A model generated the notes under the pieces. That model saw nothing but the letters and a program-made list of their open reading frames with translations. It was not told the DNA's origin and made no database searches. Source: an uncultured Gammaproteobacteria bacterium (GTDB lineage: Bacteria; Pseudomonadota; Gammaproteobacteria; Pseudomonadales; Azotimanducaceae_A). From it: a DNA stretch of 6,655 bases. Both the position numbers and the translations under genes were made by a program. Positions 1 through 5,771 of this stretch are shown piece after piece (within the stretch, counting starts at the first letter, position 1; every line of letters begins with the position of its first letter). Where the stretch lies: NCBI GenBank assembly GCA_913049565.1, contig CAJWZG010000157.1, positions 1 to 6,655 of the forward strand, given 5' to 3'.

Positions 1-174
1 AACCTGCATTTTATTACGTTCGCATATTGGAAAACCCCACTTGTCGATGGTCGACTTGGGATGCTATTCACCTTGGCATATCGCCAAACCCCGACCTCCA
101 GCCGACTCAGCAACAACGTGCCTGGAGTTCGCCTATTTGGTACGAACCCTAGCTCGCAGTTTGACGTTGATTAG
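1..174 (+). CDS. Possible 3' end of an unidentified gene (partial, weak)
   Basis: Reading frame +1 is open from the left edge to a TAG at 172-174 and would encode 57 residues ending in SQFDVD. Composition is ordinary, with alternating hydrophobic and polar stretches and no recognisable motif. If real, it would be the C-terminus of a gene converging on the minus-strand gene that ends at 189, leaving a 14-bp gap. An open frame of this length is expected by chance fairly often, and a minus-strand frame in the same stretch is also open to the edge. I therefore hold this lightly. No terminator-like hairpin with a T-tract is visible between 150 and 200. Confidence 0.22.
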   Translation, partial: NLHFITFAYWKTPLVDGRLGMLFTLAYRQTPTSSRLSNNVPGVRLFGTNPSSQFDVD

Positions 175-188
175 GCAAAGTAGCCGCC

Positions 189-620
189 TTAGCCCTGATG
201 GTAGCCTACCGATGAGCATTCGCCTCGAAAGGAAAGGTCGAAAGGCGCCTGGCTCAAAGTGCTTCTTTTCTGCGCCAGATCGAAGCTAAGGTTTAGGCCT
301 TTTTGGCGTAGGAGGAAGCCTCCAATGTCTTGGTTTTGCGGCTTCTTTGAAAGGATTCGGCCTCGCATAAAACGGTCTGAGATTCTCAACGACTTCAGAC
401 TAAAGATAGAAAGCTGGTCGGTGTAGATGTGCATGACTGGATCATTTCCTTGTGGGTGTAACCCGACACGCAGGGATCCGTTAATCAGGGTAGGTGGCTC
501 AGTGTGGTTAGAGTAAACGGCCCCGTAACACTCAAACGCATCGCTGGTGAAACCTGACGCTAACGGCGACCAGGGCAGTACCAGGAGCAAAAGGAGTGCC
601 TTTTGACTAATGCGCGGCAA
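189..620 (-). CDS. Small predicted secreted protein, unknown function, downstream of the TauD-like gene
   Basis: Read from a TTG at 620-618, this frame gives 143 residues. It opens with a convincing export signal: basic residues R3 and K7, a leucine-rich core at 8-15, then WSPLAS at 17-22, with cleavage likely near residues 22-23. The mature part is about 120 residues, looks rich in beta strand, and has exactly two cysteines (C31 and C135) near its two ends, which could form a disulphide in the periplasm. The start overlaps the last 14 nt of the dioxygenase gene and has no clear Shine-Dalgarno sequence, so translational coupling to that gene is likely. The first in-frame ATG lies far inside the mature region (codon 63). 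A second TTG at 590-588 follows an AAGG box with an 8-nt spacer, but it would remove the basic N-region. I recognise no family. That the frame codes is inferred from the signal peptide, its position and its protein-like composition. Confidence 0.6.
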   Translation of the reverse strand: MPRISQKALLLLLVLPWSPLASGFTSDAFECYGAVYSNHTEPPTLINGSLRVGLHPQGNDPVMHIYTDQLSIFSLKSLRISDRFMRGRILSKKPQNQDIGGFLLRQKGLNLSFDLAQKRSTLSQAPFDLSFRGECSSVGYHQG

Positions 621-1419
621 TGGGTTTTTCAGCACGAATGGTCGCCCGATAGCCCAACCGTTTTTGCGGAAAGTAATCAAAAGCCGCGAAGTGCTGGACG
701 CAGCGATTATCCCAAAAAATGACAGTTCCCGGCTGCCAAGCGACTCGACATTGAATATTGGCTGAGTATGCCACATGGTCATAAAGCAACTGCAGCAAGG
801 CAGCGCTTTCGCGTCGGTTTAGTTCAACGATCCGGCTTACAAATCCCACGTTTACGTAAAGCGCTTTGCGGCCTGTATCGGGATGAATGCGGACAACTGG
901 GTGTATGGCATGAGGCAGCTCTTCCAATCTTTTAGCGCCACTCAAATACAGGTAATGGCCTAACGGGTCGTGCCTTGCGGTCAAGGTTTGAACAAAGCTT
1001 TGCAGTGACGGAGAAAGAGACTCGAACGCGGCATACATGTTGGCGAACAGAGTATCTCCGCCTGCACTGGGCACCACTTCCATCCGAAGCATCGACAATC
1101 CGGGCGGTTCTGCTTCACTTGAAACGTCAGAATGCCAACCCTCGCCGGCAGCGCGTTTGGAGTTTTCATCAGCCTTGATCACGATTAGCTCAGGAGGTAT
1201 TTCATCAGGGTTCATCGGTGTGGTGAAAGGCTCACCCAGTCGACATGCAAAAGCTGCTTGTTGTTCAAGGCTCATTGTTTGGGCGCGTGCCACCACGATA
1301 CCTCGCTGGGATGCTAGTTCTTTTAGAGCAGTCACTTGTTTATCGTCGAATTCGATCAACTGCTGATCTGGTGTCAATTCTGATCCCAAATTTGGCGTAA
1401 TTTGCGTAGCGCTAATCAT
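607..1419 (-). CDS. TauD/TfdA-family Fe(II)/2-oxoglutarate-dependent dioxygenase
   Basis: This 270-residue protein is close to the usual TauD length of about 280. It belongs to the non-heme iron oxygenases that couple decarboxylation of 2-oxoglutarate to hydroxylation of a small, often anionic substrate. The facial triad is visible: H96 and D98 in GWHSDVS, and H243 in WDNRCVQH. R254 and R258 lie 11 and 15 residues after H243, as do the 2-oxoglutarate-binding and sulfonate-binding arginines of E. coli TauD. PSAGGDTLF (117-125) and VNVGF (189-193) are also family hallmarks. T67 appears to occupy the place of TauD's taurine-contacting His70, so the substrate is probably not taurine and I give no symbol. 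I chose the ATG at 1419 because AAAAGAG (1433-1427) sits 7 nt upstream; an in-frame extension to 1488 looks non-coding. It is transcribed divergently from edd and precedes a small secreted-protein gene. Cytoplasmic. Confidence 0.9.
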   Translation of the reverse strand: MISATQITPNLGSELTPDQQLIEFDDKQVTALKELASQRGIVVARAQTMSLEQQAAFACRLGEPFTTPMNPDEIPPELIVIKADENSKRAAGEGWHSDVSSEAEPPGLSMLRMEVVPSAGGDTLFANMYAAFESLSPSLQSFVQTLTARHDPLGHYLYLSGAKRLEELPHAIHPVVRIHPDTGRKALYVNVGFVSRIVELNRRESAALLQLLYDHVAYSANIQCRVAWQPGTVIFWDNRCVQHFAAFDYFPQKRLGYRATIRAEKPIAAH

Positions 1420-1426
1420 GCTGAAA

Positions 1427-1433
1427 CTCTTTT
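1427..1433 (-). promoter_or_regulatory. Ribosome binding site of the TauD-like gene
   Basis: AAAAGAG on the minus strand lies 7 nt before the ATG at 1419. It decides the start in favour of a 270-residue protein over the 293-residue in-frame extension beginning at 1488. Confidence 0.6.
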
Positions 1434-1478
1434 CATGGCGGTTCTTCGTTGTCGTACTATCTACCTTTTTAACGACGA

Positions 1479-1490
1479 AAGTGGCCACTT
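1479..1490. promoter_or_regulatory. Perfect 12-bp palindrome, candidate operator
   Basis: AAGTGGCCACTT is identical to its reverse complement and lies roughly midway between the two divergent start codons (60 bp from the dioxygenase ATG, 56 bp from the edd ATG). A site like this could bind a dimeric regulator acting on one or both units. No regulator gene is present in the window, and a 12-bp palindrome can occur by chance, so the role is inferred from position. Confidence 0.35.
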
Positions 1491-1545
1491 GTCTAGCTGT
1501 GAGCGAATGCGAGATGGCATGGCCCGGATAAAGTGGAAAAGATTA

Positions 1546-3366
1546 ATGAACAAAAGCATTCTTGCAATTACCCAGCGAATCGCCGAACGAAGCCGCAACG
1601 AGCGACATCGCTACCTAGATTTAATTGCAGCTAACGCCAGCGATCAGCCACCCAGAAACAAGCTGTCCTGCGGTAATATAGCCCATGGCTTTGCAGCTTG
1701 CGGATCTGACGATAAACAAACTATCCGACTGGTAGATGCGCCCAACATTGGCATCGTTACGGCCTACAACGACATGCTTTCAGCACACCAACCCTATGGC
1801 ACGTATCCAGAAATGTTGAAGGCCTATGTACGCGCTGCGGGGGGCACGGCACAAGTCGCGGGCTCTGTGCCGGCAATGTGTGATGGTGTGACGCAAGGCC
1901 AAGAAGGGATGGAACTCAGCTTGTTTAGCAGAGACCACATTGCTCAGGCCACAATTATCGCATTGTCGCACCAGATGTTTGACGGGGTTTTGTGTTTGGG
2001 TATCTGCGACAAAATTGTGCCTGGAATGCTGATGGGAGCCTTGCGTTTTGGGCATCTCCCGATGCTATTTGTGCCAGCAGGGCCGATGCAATCAGGCGTC
2101 GCCAACAGTGAGAAAGCTCGGGTTCGTCAACTTTATGCCGAAGGGAAAGTGGCACGAGACGAACTGCTAGATGTCGAATCTGCCTCTTATCACTCAGCGG
2201 GAACTTGCACCTTTTATGGTACTGCTAATAGTAACCAAATCCTGATGGAGGCTATGGGACTGCAAGTACCAGGTGGCTCTTTTGTCAATCCTGCAACAGC
2301 GCTTCGCGATGCCCTTAACGAAGAAGCTGCCAACCGCATAACACAAGTGACCGCACTGGGCAGTAATCGCAAATCAATAGGTTGTGTTCTCGACGAACGA
2401 TCTTTTGTTAACGCCATAGTCGCATTGTTAGCCTCTGGCGGTTCCACAAATCATACGATTCACTTAATCGCTATCGCTCGATCTGCGGGGTTACTGATTG
2501 ATTGGACAGACTTCGATGACCTGTCACGACAAGTGCCCTTACTTGCACGGATTTATCCAAACGGTCAGGCGGACATCAATCATTTTCACGCTGCAGGAGG
2601 CACCGGTTACCTGTTTCATGAACTGATGAATCAAGGGCTTATGTACAGCGATGCGCAAACGATTTGGGGTGATACGTTGGCAGACTGTGCAGTTGAACCC
2701 CACCTAGAGAAAGAGCAACTGAGCTGGAAGCTAAGCCAAACTGAGAGTCTCGACGACACCGTTCTGGCTTCAACTGAGTCGCCTTTTGACAGCGAAGGTG
2801 GTCTTCGCCTGTTGCAAGGTAATCTTGGCCGTGGGGTTATCAAGCTTTCTGCCGTTGGCACCGATCATAGGTTTATACGCGGTCAGGCAGTGGTCATAGA
2901 TGACCAGCATGCGCTAAAGCAAAAATTTGAATCCGGAGAATTGAACCGTAACTGCGTCGTCGTGTTGCGCTTTCAAGGCCCGCGCGCAAATGGAATGCCA
3001 GAGCTACACAAACTCACACCTACTCTAGGCGTGTTACAAGACAGGGGCTATCAAGTGGCGCTGGTGACTGATGGACGCATGTCAGGGGCCTCTGGCAAGG
3101 TACCAGCGGCCATTCATTTGTCACCAGAGGCCGCAGTTGGTGGGCCCTTGGCCTTCGTATCTGACGGTGATTGGATCACACTCGATGCAGACAGAGGTGT
3201 GTTGATGCTCGAAGTTGAAGGAACAAATTTAGAGCATCGTCCGGCGGCGTCAAAGGAAGAAGATAGCGGCGTAGGCGTAGGCCGTGAATTCTTTGGATTG
3301 TTTCGTCAATCCGTGGGCACCGCGGAAGAGGGTGCGAGCATATTTTTCAAATCCCCATGCAGTTAA
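1546..3366 (+). CDS. edd: Phosphogluconate dehydratase (Entner-Doudoroff pathway)
   Basis: This enzyme removes water from 6-phosphogluconate to give 2-keto-3-deoxy-6-phosphogluconate (KDPG) in the cytoplasm, using an iron-sulfur cluster. The 606 residues match the roughly 600 of E. coli Edd, and the IlvD/Edd signatures are intact. They include MCDGVTQG (111-118), GICDKIVPG with C154 (152-160), SAGTCTFYGTANSN with C221 (217-230), SGGSTNH (297-303) and LVTDGRMSGASGKVPAAIHL (506-525). C154 and C221 are probable cluster ligands by family analogy, along with a third cysteine such as C112. The ATG at 1546 is preferred because it gives the family's length and has GGAAAAGA just upstream (1535-1542). 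The frame stays open back to 1402, but that part overlaps the divergent gene and looks non-coding. Its 3' end overlaps eda by 10 nt, indicating one operon. No frameshift or missing motif is seen. Confidence 0.97.
   Translation: MNKSILAITQRIAERSRNERHRYLDLIAANASDQPPRNKLSCGNIAHGFAACGSDDKQTIRLVDAPNIGIVTAYNDMLSAHQPYGTYPEMLKAYVRAAGGTAQVAGSVPAMCDGVTQGQEGMELSLFSRDHIAQATIIALSHQMFDGVLCLGICDKIVPGMLMGALRFGHLPMLFVPAGPMQSGVANSEKARVRQLYAEGKVARDELLDVESASYHSAGTCTFYGTANSNQILMEAMGLQVPGGSFVNPATALRDALNEEAANRITQVTALGSNRKSIGCVLDERSFVNAIVALLASGGSTNHTIHLIAIARSAGLLIDWTDFDDLSRQVPLLARIYPNGQADINHFHAAGGTGYLFHELMNQGLMYSDAQTIWGDTLADCAVEPHLEKEQLSWKLSQTESLDDTVLASTESPFDSEGGLRLLQGNLGRGVIKLSAVGTDHRFIRGQAVVIDDQHALKQKFESGELNRNCVVVLRFQGPRANGMPELHKLTPTLGVLQDRGYQVALVTDGRMSGASGKVPAAIHLSPEAAVGGPLAFVSDGDWITLDADRGVLMLEVEGTNLEHRPAASKEEDSGVGVGREFFGLFRQSVGTAEEGASIFFKSPCS
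3357..3366 (+). promoter_or_regulatory. edd-eda stop/start overlap (translational coupling site)
   Basis: The sequence ATGCAGTTAA holds the eda start codon and the edd stop codon in two frames. With no ribosome binding site upstream of the ATG, reinitiation after edd termination is the likely mode of eda translation, and would keep the two enzymes in proportion. Confidence 0.55.
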
Positions 3367-4004
3367 CATCTCAGCAATTGTTTGCCATGTCGCCGATCCT
3401 GCCGGTGATAGATATGGAGAACGCAGAGTGCGCTATACCCGTCGCAGAGTCATTGCGTGCAGGCGGCATTGGGGTTTTGGAGATCGTGTTGCGTTCCTCG
3501 GACAGCTTAGAGGCTATAAAGCGGATCCGCCGAGCGCTTCCAGATATCCTTGTGGGCGCAGGAACAGTAACGAGCGTTGACAACCTTAATGCTGCACTAG
3601 ACGCAGGTAGCCAATTCATCATCACTCCGGGTTTGACGTCGTCGTTAGCTCAGGTTGGGCAGGGATTACCCGTGCCATTTATCCCGGGGGTATCCAATGC
3701 TAGCGACATTATGCTGGGGTTAGATCATGGGCTGAGCGCCTTCAAATTCTTCCCCGCCGAGGCTTCCGGCGGCATCGCAACTCTACGAGCGTTAGCGGCG
3801 CCATTTGGCGAGATAGAGTTCTGCCCGACCGGTGGCATAAATGAAGACAACTTAGTGACCTACTTGAGTTTGCGCGGCGTAAACTGCGTAGGTGGGTCTT
3901 GGTTAGCGCCCAAAGCCATCCAGCAAAAACAAGCTTTTATCGAGATCGAAAACTCGGCGAGGCGGGCTATGCGCTTAGCCAGCCGAGCATTGTCAGGACT
4001 TTAG
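3357..4004 (+). CDS. eda: KDPG aldolase (2-dehydro-3-deoxy-phosphogluconate aldolase)
   Basis: This class I aldolase splits KDPG into pyruvate and glyceraldehyde 3-phosphate, completing the Entner-Doudoroff route begun by the upstream gene. At 215 residues it matches E. coli Eda (213). It is a single TIM-barrel domain. Visible active-site elements are E42 and R46 in VLEIVLRS, GAGTVT (67-72), the Schiff-base lysine K130 in FKFFPAEASGG, and the phosphate-binding FCPTGGI (155-161) and GGSW (179-182) loops. The ATG lies inside the last codons of edd, in a different frame, with a 10-nt overlap. No Shine-Dalgarno sequence precedes it (the upstream bases are T- and C-rich), so translation probably depends on ribosomes finishing edd. 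A later ATG (codon 11) also lacks one and would trim the conserved N-terminus. The TAG stop overlaps the stop of the convergent gene by 4 nt. The symbol could equally be given as kdgA in some naming schemes. Confidence 0.96.
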   Translation: MQLTSQQLFAMSPILPVIDMENAECAIPVAESLRAGGIGVLEIVLRSSDSLEAIKRIRRALPDILVGAGTVTSVDNLNAALDAGSQFIITPGLTSSLAQVGQGLPVPFIPGVSNASDIMLGLDHGLSAFKFFPAEASGGIATLRALAAPFGEIEFCPTGGINEDNLVTYLSLRGVNCVGGSWLAPKAIQQKQAFIEIENSARRAMRLASRALSGL

Positions 4005-4456
4005 GCTGCCGTGGGCCAAAAGGTAAACTGTCCTGGCAAAACGTACACCAAGGCTCCGAGCAATATCATTGTGGTCAGCATTCCAATGCTCACTAGCCCG
4101 ACGTTGTATCGATGCAAGCGATTGAACATCTCAGCATCACCGGCATCCCGCGCCCGGTTAATGGGTTCAATCATGCGCATGGCGACGAAGAAGCAAATCG
4201 TCATTAGGCCGGCCAAACTTACCAACAACAAAGAGTAGCGGGGTGGGATAGCAGAGAAAGCTGATGCTCCCGCGGCAACGGTGGCGAATAACAGACCACC
4301 GAATACGGCAAAACGATGATAGGCGACCCAATAACGCCGCAGAAAAAAACCAGCCTGTTGTTCCGTTAAACTGCCTACCGCTATTGGCGCAACAGCCGCG
4401 GTACCGAACACCAGGGCGCCCAGATAAACAGCTAGAAAGCAGATATAGGTGGCCAT
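4001..4456 (-). CDS. DUF4149 / TMEM205-like four-helix membrane protein
   Basis: This is a 151-residue integral membrane protein with four predicted helices at about 3-24, 45-67, 73-94 and 117-140. The last is preceded by the FNRLHRYNV segment (111-119) typical of DUF4149 proteins, and VAPIAVGSLTEQQAG (22-36) matches the loop after helix 1. The family's biochemical role is unknown; the human relative TMEM205 has been linked to platinum-drug resistance. I chose the ATG at 4456 because GAGG (4468-4465) lies 8 nt upstream and the first helix begins at once. A GTG at 4483 with GGAG in front would add nine residues and cannot be excluded. It lies 81 bp downstream of the DUF411 gene on the same strand, so co-transcription is plausible. 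Its TAA (4003-4001) shares bases with the eda stop on the opposite strand. Family call from memory of the motif pattern. Confidence 0.8.
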   Translation of the reverse strand: MATYICFLAVYLGALVFGTAAVAPIAVGSLTEQQAGFFLRRYWVAYHRFAVFGGLLFATVAAGASAFSAIPPRYSLLLVSLAGLMTICFFVAMRMIEPINRARDAGDAEMFNRLHRYNVGLVSIGMLTTMILLGALVYVLPGQFTFWPTAA

Positions 4457-4537
4457 CAAATACGCCTCAGTCAGGTGATACACGCTTTGCTCCGCTTGTT
4501 AGGTATTGAATGGGTTGCTGGGAATTTTGACGGAAAA
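4457..4537 (-). other. Short gap between the DUF411 and DUF4149 genes
   Basis: These 81 bp follow the DUF411 stop codon and precede the membrane-protein start. I see no hairpin followed by a T-tract and no strong promoter, which fits read-through from the DUF411 gene. The only clear signals are the GAGG box at 4465-4468 and the alternative GTG at 4483. Confidence 0.5.
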
Positions 4538-5038
4538 TTAATATTGCTCTGACGCCTGGTTAACATCTCCATAGAGTTCGTGGGTTCCATTAGACTTCAG
4601 CAAGATTATTTGGTAAGGCGAGAACCGTTCCCCTACCTCCATACCTGGGCTGCCCAAGGGCATACCTGGTACTGCAAGACCCATTGCCCCCGCAGGGGGT
4701 CTAGCGAGGAATTGTTTTACGAATTTAGCCGGAATATGTCCTTCAAAGCGAAAACCCTGTTGCGTAATAGCCGTGTGACAGGACTGATATAGGGCTTCGA
4801 TACCGTGCTGCACTTTGAACTCGGAAAGCCGCTCAGGGTGATGGCCTTGTAACTCGAACCCGTTATCTTCCATGTGGTTCATCCAGTCCTTGCAGCAGCC
4901 ACAGGTTGGGCTTTTGTAAACATGCAAATGAACAGAGGGGAACTCGGCGCTCGTGGTTGGCGCTTTCGCAGACACATTCGGCATAAGCGCTGTTAGGGCC
5001 AGCACAGCGGCCAACGGCAAAAAACTGAGTCGTATCAT
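4538..5038 (-). CDS. Secreted DUF411 protein with a CxCC metal-site candidate
   Basis: This 166-residue protein has a clear signal peptide: R3, a hydrophobic core at about 5-19, and NVSA at 21-24, with cleavage expected after A24. The mature part is a full DUF411 domain. It runs from VHLHVYKSPTCGCC (36-49; cysteines 46, 48 and 49) through YQSCHTA (84-90) and GHIPA (100-104) to AVPGMPLGSPGM (122-133), with two methionines and a C-terminal beta segment ending in YGDVN. Periplasmic DUF411 proteins often occur in copper or other metal resistance clusters; metal binding through the CxCC group, C87, H88 and the methionines is a family-based inference. The start is the least certain part: the ATG at 5038 gives an ideal signal peptide but no clear Shine-Dalgarno sequence. 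The in-frame extension to 5152 looks non-coding. A fold related to thioredoxin is possible. Confidence 0.9.
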   Translation of the reverse strand: MIRLSFLPLAAVLALTALMPNVSAKAPTTSAEFPSVHLHVYKSPTCGCCKDWMNHMEDNGFELQGHHPERLSEFKVQHGIEALYQSCHTAITQQGFRFEGHIPAKFVKQFLARPPAGAMGLAVPGMPLGSPGMEVGERFSPYQIILLKSNGTHELYGDVNQASEQY

Positions 5039-5184
5039 CGTCGGAAAGATCGTTAAGAAAGTATTGATAATGTGCCCAAGCCAGTCGCTAATCACAACAT
5101 CGGTGGGTAAGCCTCGCCTTGGACAATTATCTTTAGGGCACCGCAACGGCACAGTAACACTGAGCCGCCTATGCCGCCGGTGAG
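5039..5184 (-). other. Intergenic region upstream of the DUF411 gene, with an imperfect hairpin
   Basis: This 146-bp gap separates the methionine-rich protein gene from the DUF411 gene. At 5148-5166 the minus strand can form GGC-t-CAGT-gtt-ACTG-t-GCC, an imperfect hairpin beginning 18 nt after the upstream stop codon. No T-tract follows, so it is not a standard Rho-independent terminator; it could act in mRNA stability or have no role. No promoter near consensus is evident. The gap is long enough for the DUF411 gene to have its own promoter. Confidence 0.4.
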
Positions 5185-5610
5185 TTACTCTACTGGGTAA
5201 ACATCAAATTGACCTTTACCGGTGACCACATCATAGGTGCCCATCGCAAAATTACGCGTGCCATTCGAAAGATTATCGATGGATATGATTTCCAACTCTT
5301 TACCTGTCCGACGCCAAACGCCTTGAAGCGATGCGGCAACGTAATTGCCGTCAACGTCCATCGTGCGCGCTTGGCCTTTCATGCTACCTGAGTTCATTGA
5401 GCCCATATTGGCTGTCAGTTCGTGCGTCAGATAAACCTTGCCATATCCGTCCACGCTACCTTCAGACGTCATAACCGACATGCCTTCGGAACTTGTCATC
5501 GAGGTGACTTCAAATTTCGCGATAAAGCTTTCGCCCTCAACCTCAAAGGCATTAACAGAGGTGGAAATGCTTAGAAACGCCAGAACGATGGAAGTGAAGA
5601 ATGTTTTCAT
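5185..5610 (-). CDS. Small secreted methionine-rich protein, unknown function
   Basis: This 141-residue protein starts with a textbook signal peptide: K2, a hydrophobic core at about 4-15, and SVNA at 18-21, with cleavage expected after A21. The mature 120 residues contain no cysteine but eight methionines (38, 44, 47, 69, 72, 77, 84, 123). Several are clustered and spaced by serine or glycine, as in NMGSMNSGSM (68-77). The rest looks like a beta-strand-rich, possibly lipocalin-like barrel: repeated G-x-Y/V-x segments, QGVWRR (96-101), and NFAMGTYDV (120-128) followed by GKGQFDVYP. I recognise no family. The ATG at 5610 is well supported by AAGAG (5623-5619) 8 nt upstream; a longer frame reaching 5664 adds an unlikely N-terminus. 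It is the first gene of the minus-strand group with DUF411 and DUF4149, and is divergent from the PhyH gene. A role in metal binding is only a guess. Confidence 0.85.
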   Translation of the reverse strand: MKTFFTSIVLAFLSISTSVNAFEVEGESFIAKFEVTSMTSSEGMSVMTSEGSVDGYGKVYLTHELTANMGSMNSGSMKGQARTMDVDGNYVAASLQGVWRRTGKELEIISIDNLSNGTRNFAMGTYDVVTGKGQFDVYPVE

Positions 5611-5771
5611 AGTACTAACTCTTATTGTTGTTGAAGAACAAGGACCGTACAAAACAACCCCCAATCTTGCAAATCAGGCGCAAGCGCGGCTTTCGAGGCT
5701 AATATTCCCCAAAAGAAAAAAGGTTTTGCCTCTAGATCGTATTCCGATACTGTTCAGACGGGAGTAGCCAT
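5611..5771. other. Divergent intergenic region between the Met-rich protein gene and the PhyH gene
   Basis: These 161 bp should carry promoters in both directions. For the plus strand, TTGCCT (5726-5731) and TACTGT (5748-5753) with a 16-bp spacer form a weak sigma-70 candidate. For the minus strand, a TTGCAA hexamer followed after 17 bp by TACGGT is equally weak. A GAGGC (5695-5699) and GCCTC (5728-5732) pair flank an A-rich stretch, but they are short and far apart. No strong operator stands out. Confidence 0.4.
5760..5764 (+). promoter_or_regulatory. Ribosome binding site of the PhyH gene
   Basis: GGGAG lies 7 nt before the ATG at 5772. It is the strongest Shine-Dalgarno sequence in the window and fixes the start codon. 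Confidence 0.8.

Larger units (their letters stand above)
1420..1545. other. Divergent intergenic region between the TauD-like gene and edd
   Basis: These 126 bp must hold the promoters of both divergent units unless transcripts start further away. No sigma-70 promoter close to consensus is evident on either strand; on the minus strand a TGGCCA/TAGATA pair with an 18-bp spacer is a weak possibility. I looked for a HexR-type operator (the known regulator of edd-eda in several gammaproteobacteria) and did not find a convincing one. The clearest element is the 12-bp palindrome at 1479-1490. Confidence 0.6.

Noticed and set aside
182..217. GTAGCC repeated twice near the end of the secreted-protein gene
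   Set aside because: It is a 6-bp direct repeat inside coding sequence with no array or hairpin.
41..289. 82-codon plus-strand frame
   Set aside because: It overlaps the minus-strand secreted-protein gene, has a low-complexity basic/serine composition, and has no ribosome site or motif.
1420..1488. N-terminal extension of the TauD-like protein to 1488
   Set aside because: The 23 added residues look non-coding, and a good ribosome site lies just before the ATG at 1419.
1402..1545. In-frame upstream extension of edd (48 extra codons)
   Set aside because: It overlaps the 5' end of the divergent dioxygenase gene, exceeds the normal Edd length, and lacks similarity to Edd N-termini; the ATG at 1546 gives the family's length.
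1420..1545. HexR-type operator upstream of edd
   Set aside because: No TTGT-N7/8-ACAA or TGTAAT-ATTACA arrangement was found in this interval; isolated TTGT sequences lack the matching half-site.
5039..5152. N-terminal extension of the DUF411 protein to 5152
   Set aside because: It would bury the signal peptide behind 38 residues of unlikely sequence; the ATG at 5038 starts directly at a standard signal peptide.
5695..5732. GAGGC...GCCTC inverted repeat in the PhyH upstream region
   Set aside because: The arms are only 5 bp long and 28 nt apart, which is expected by chance.
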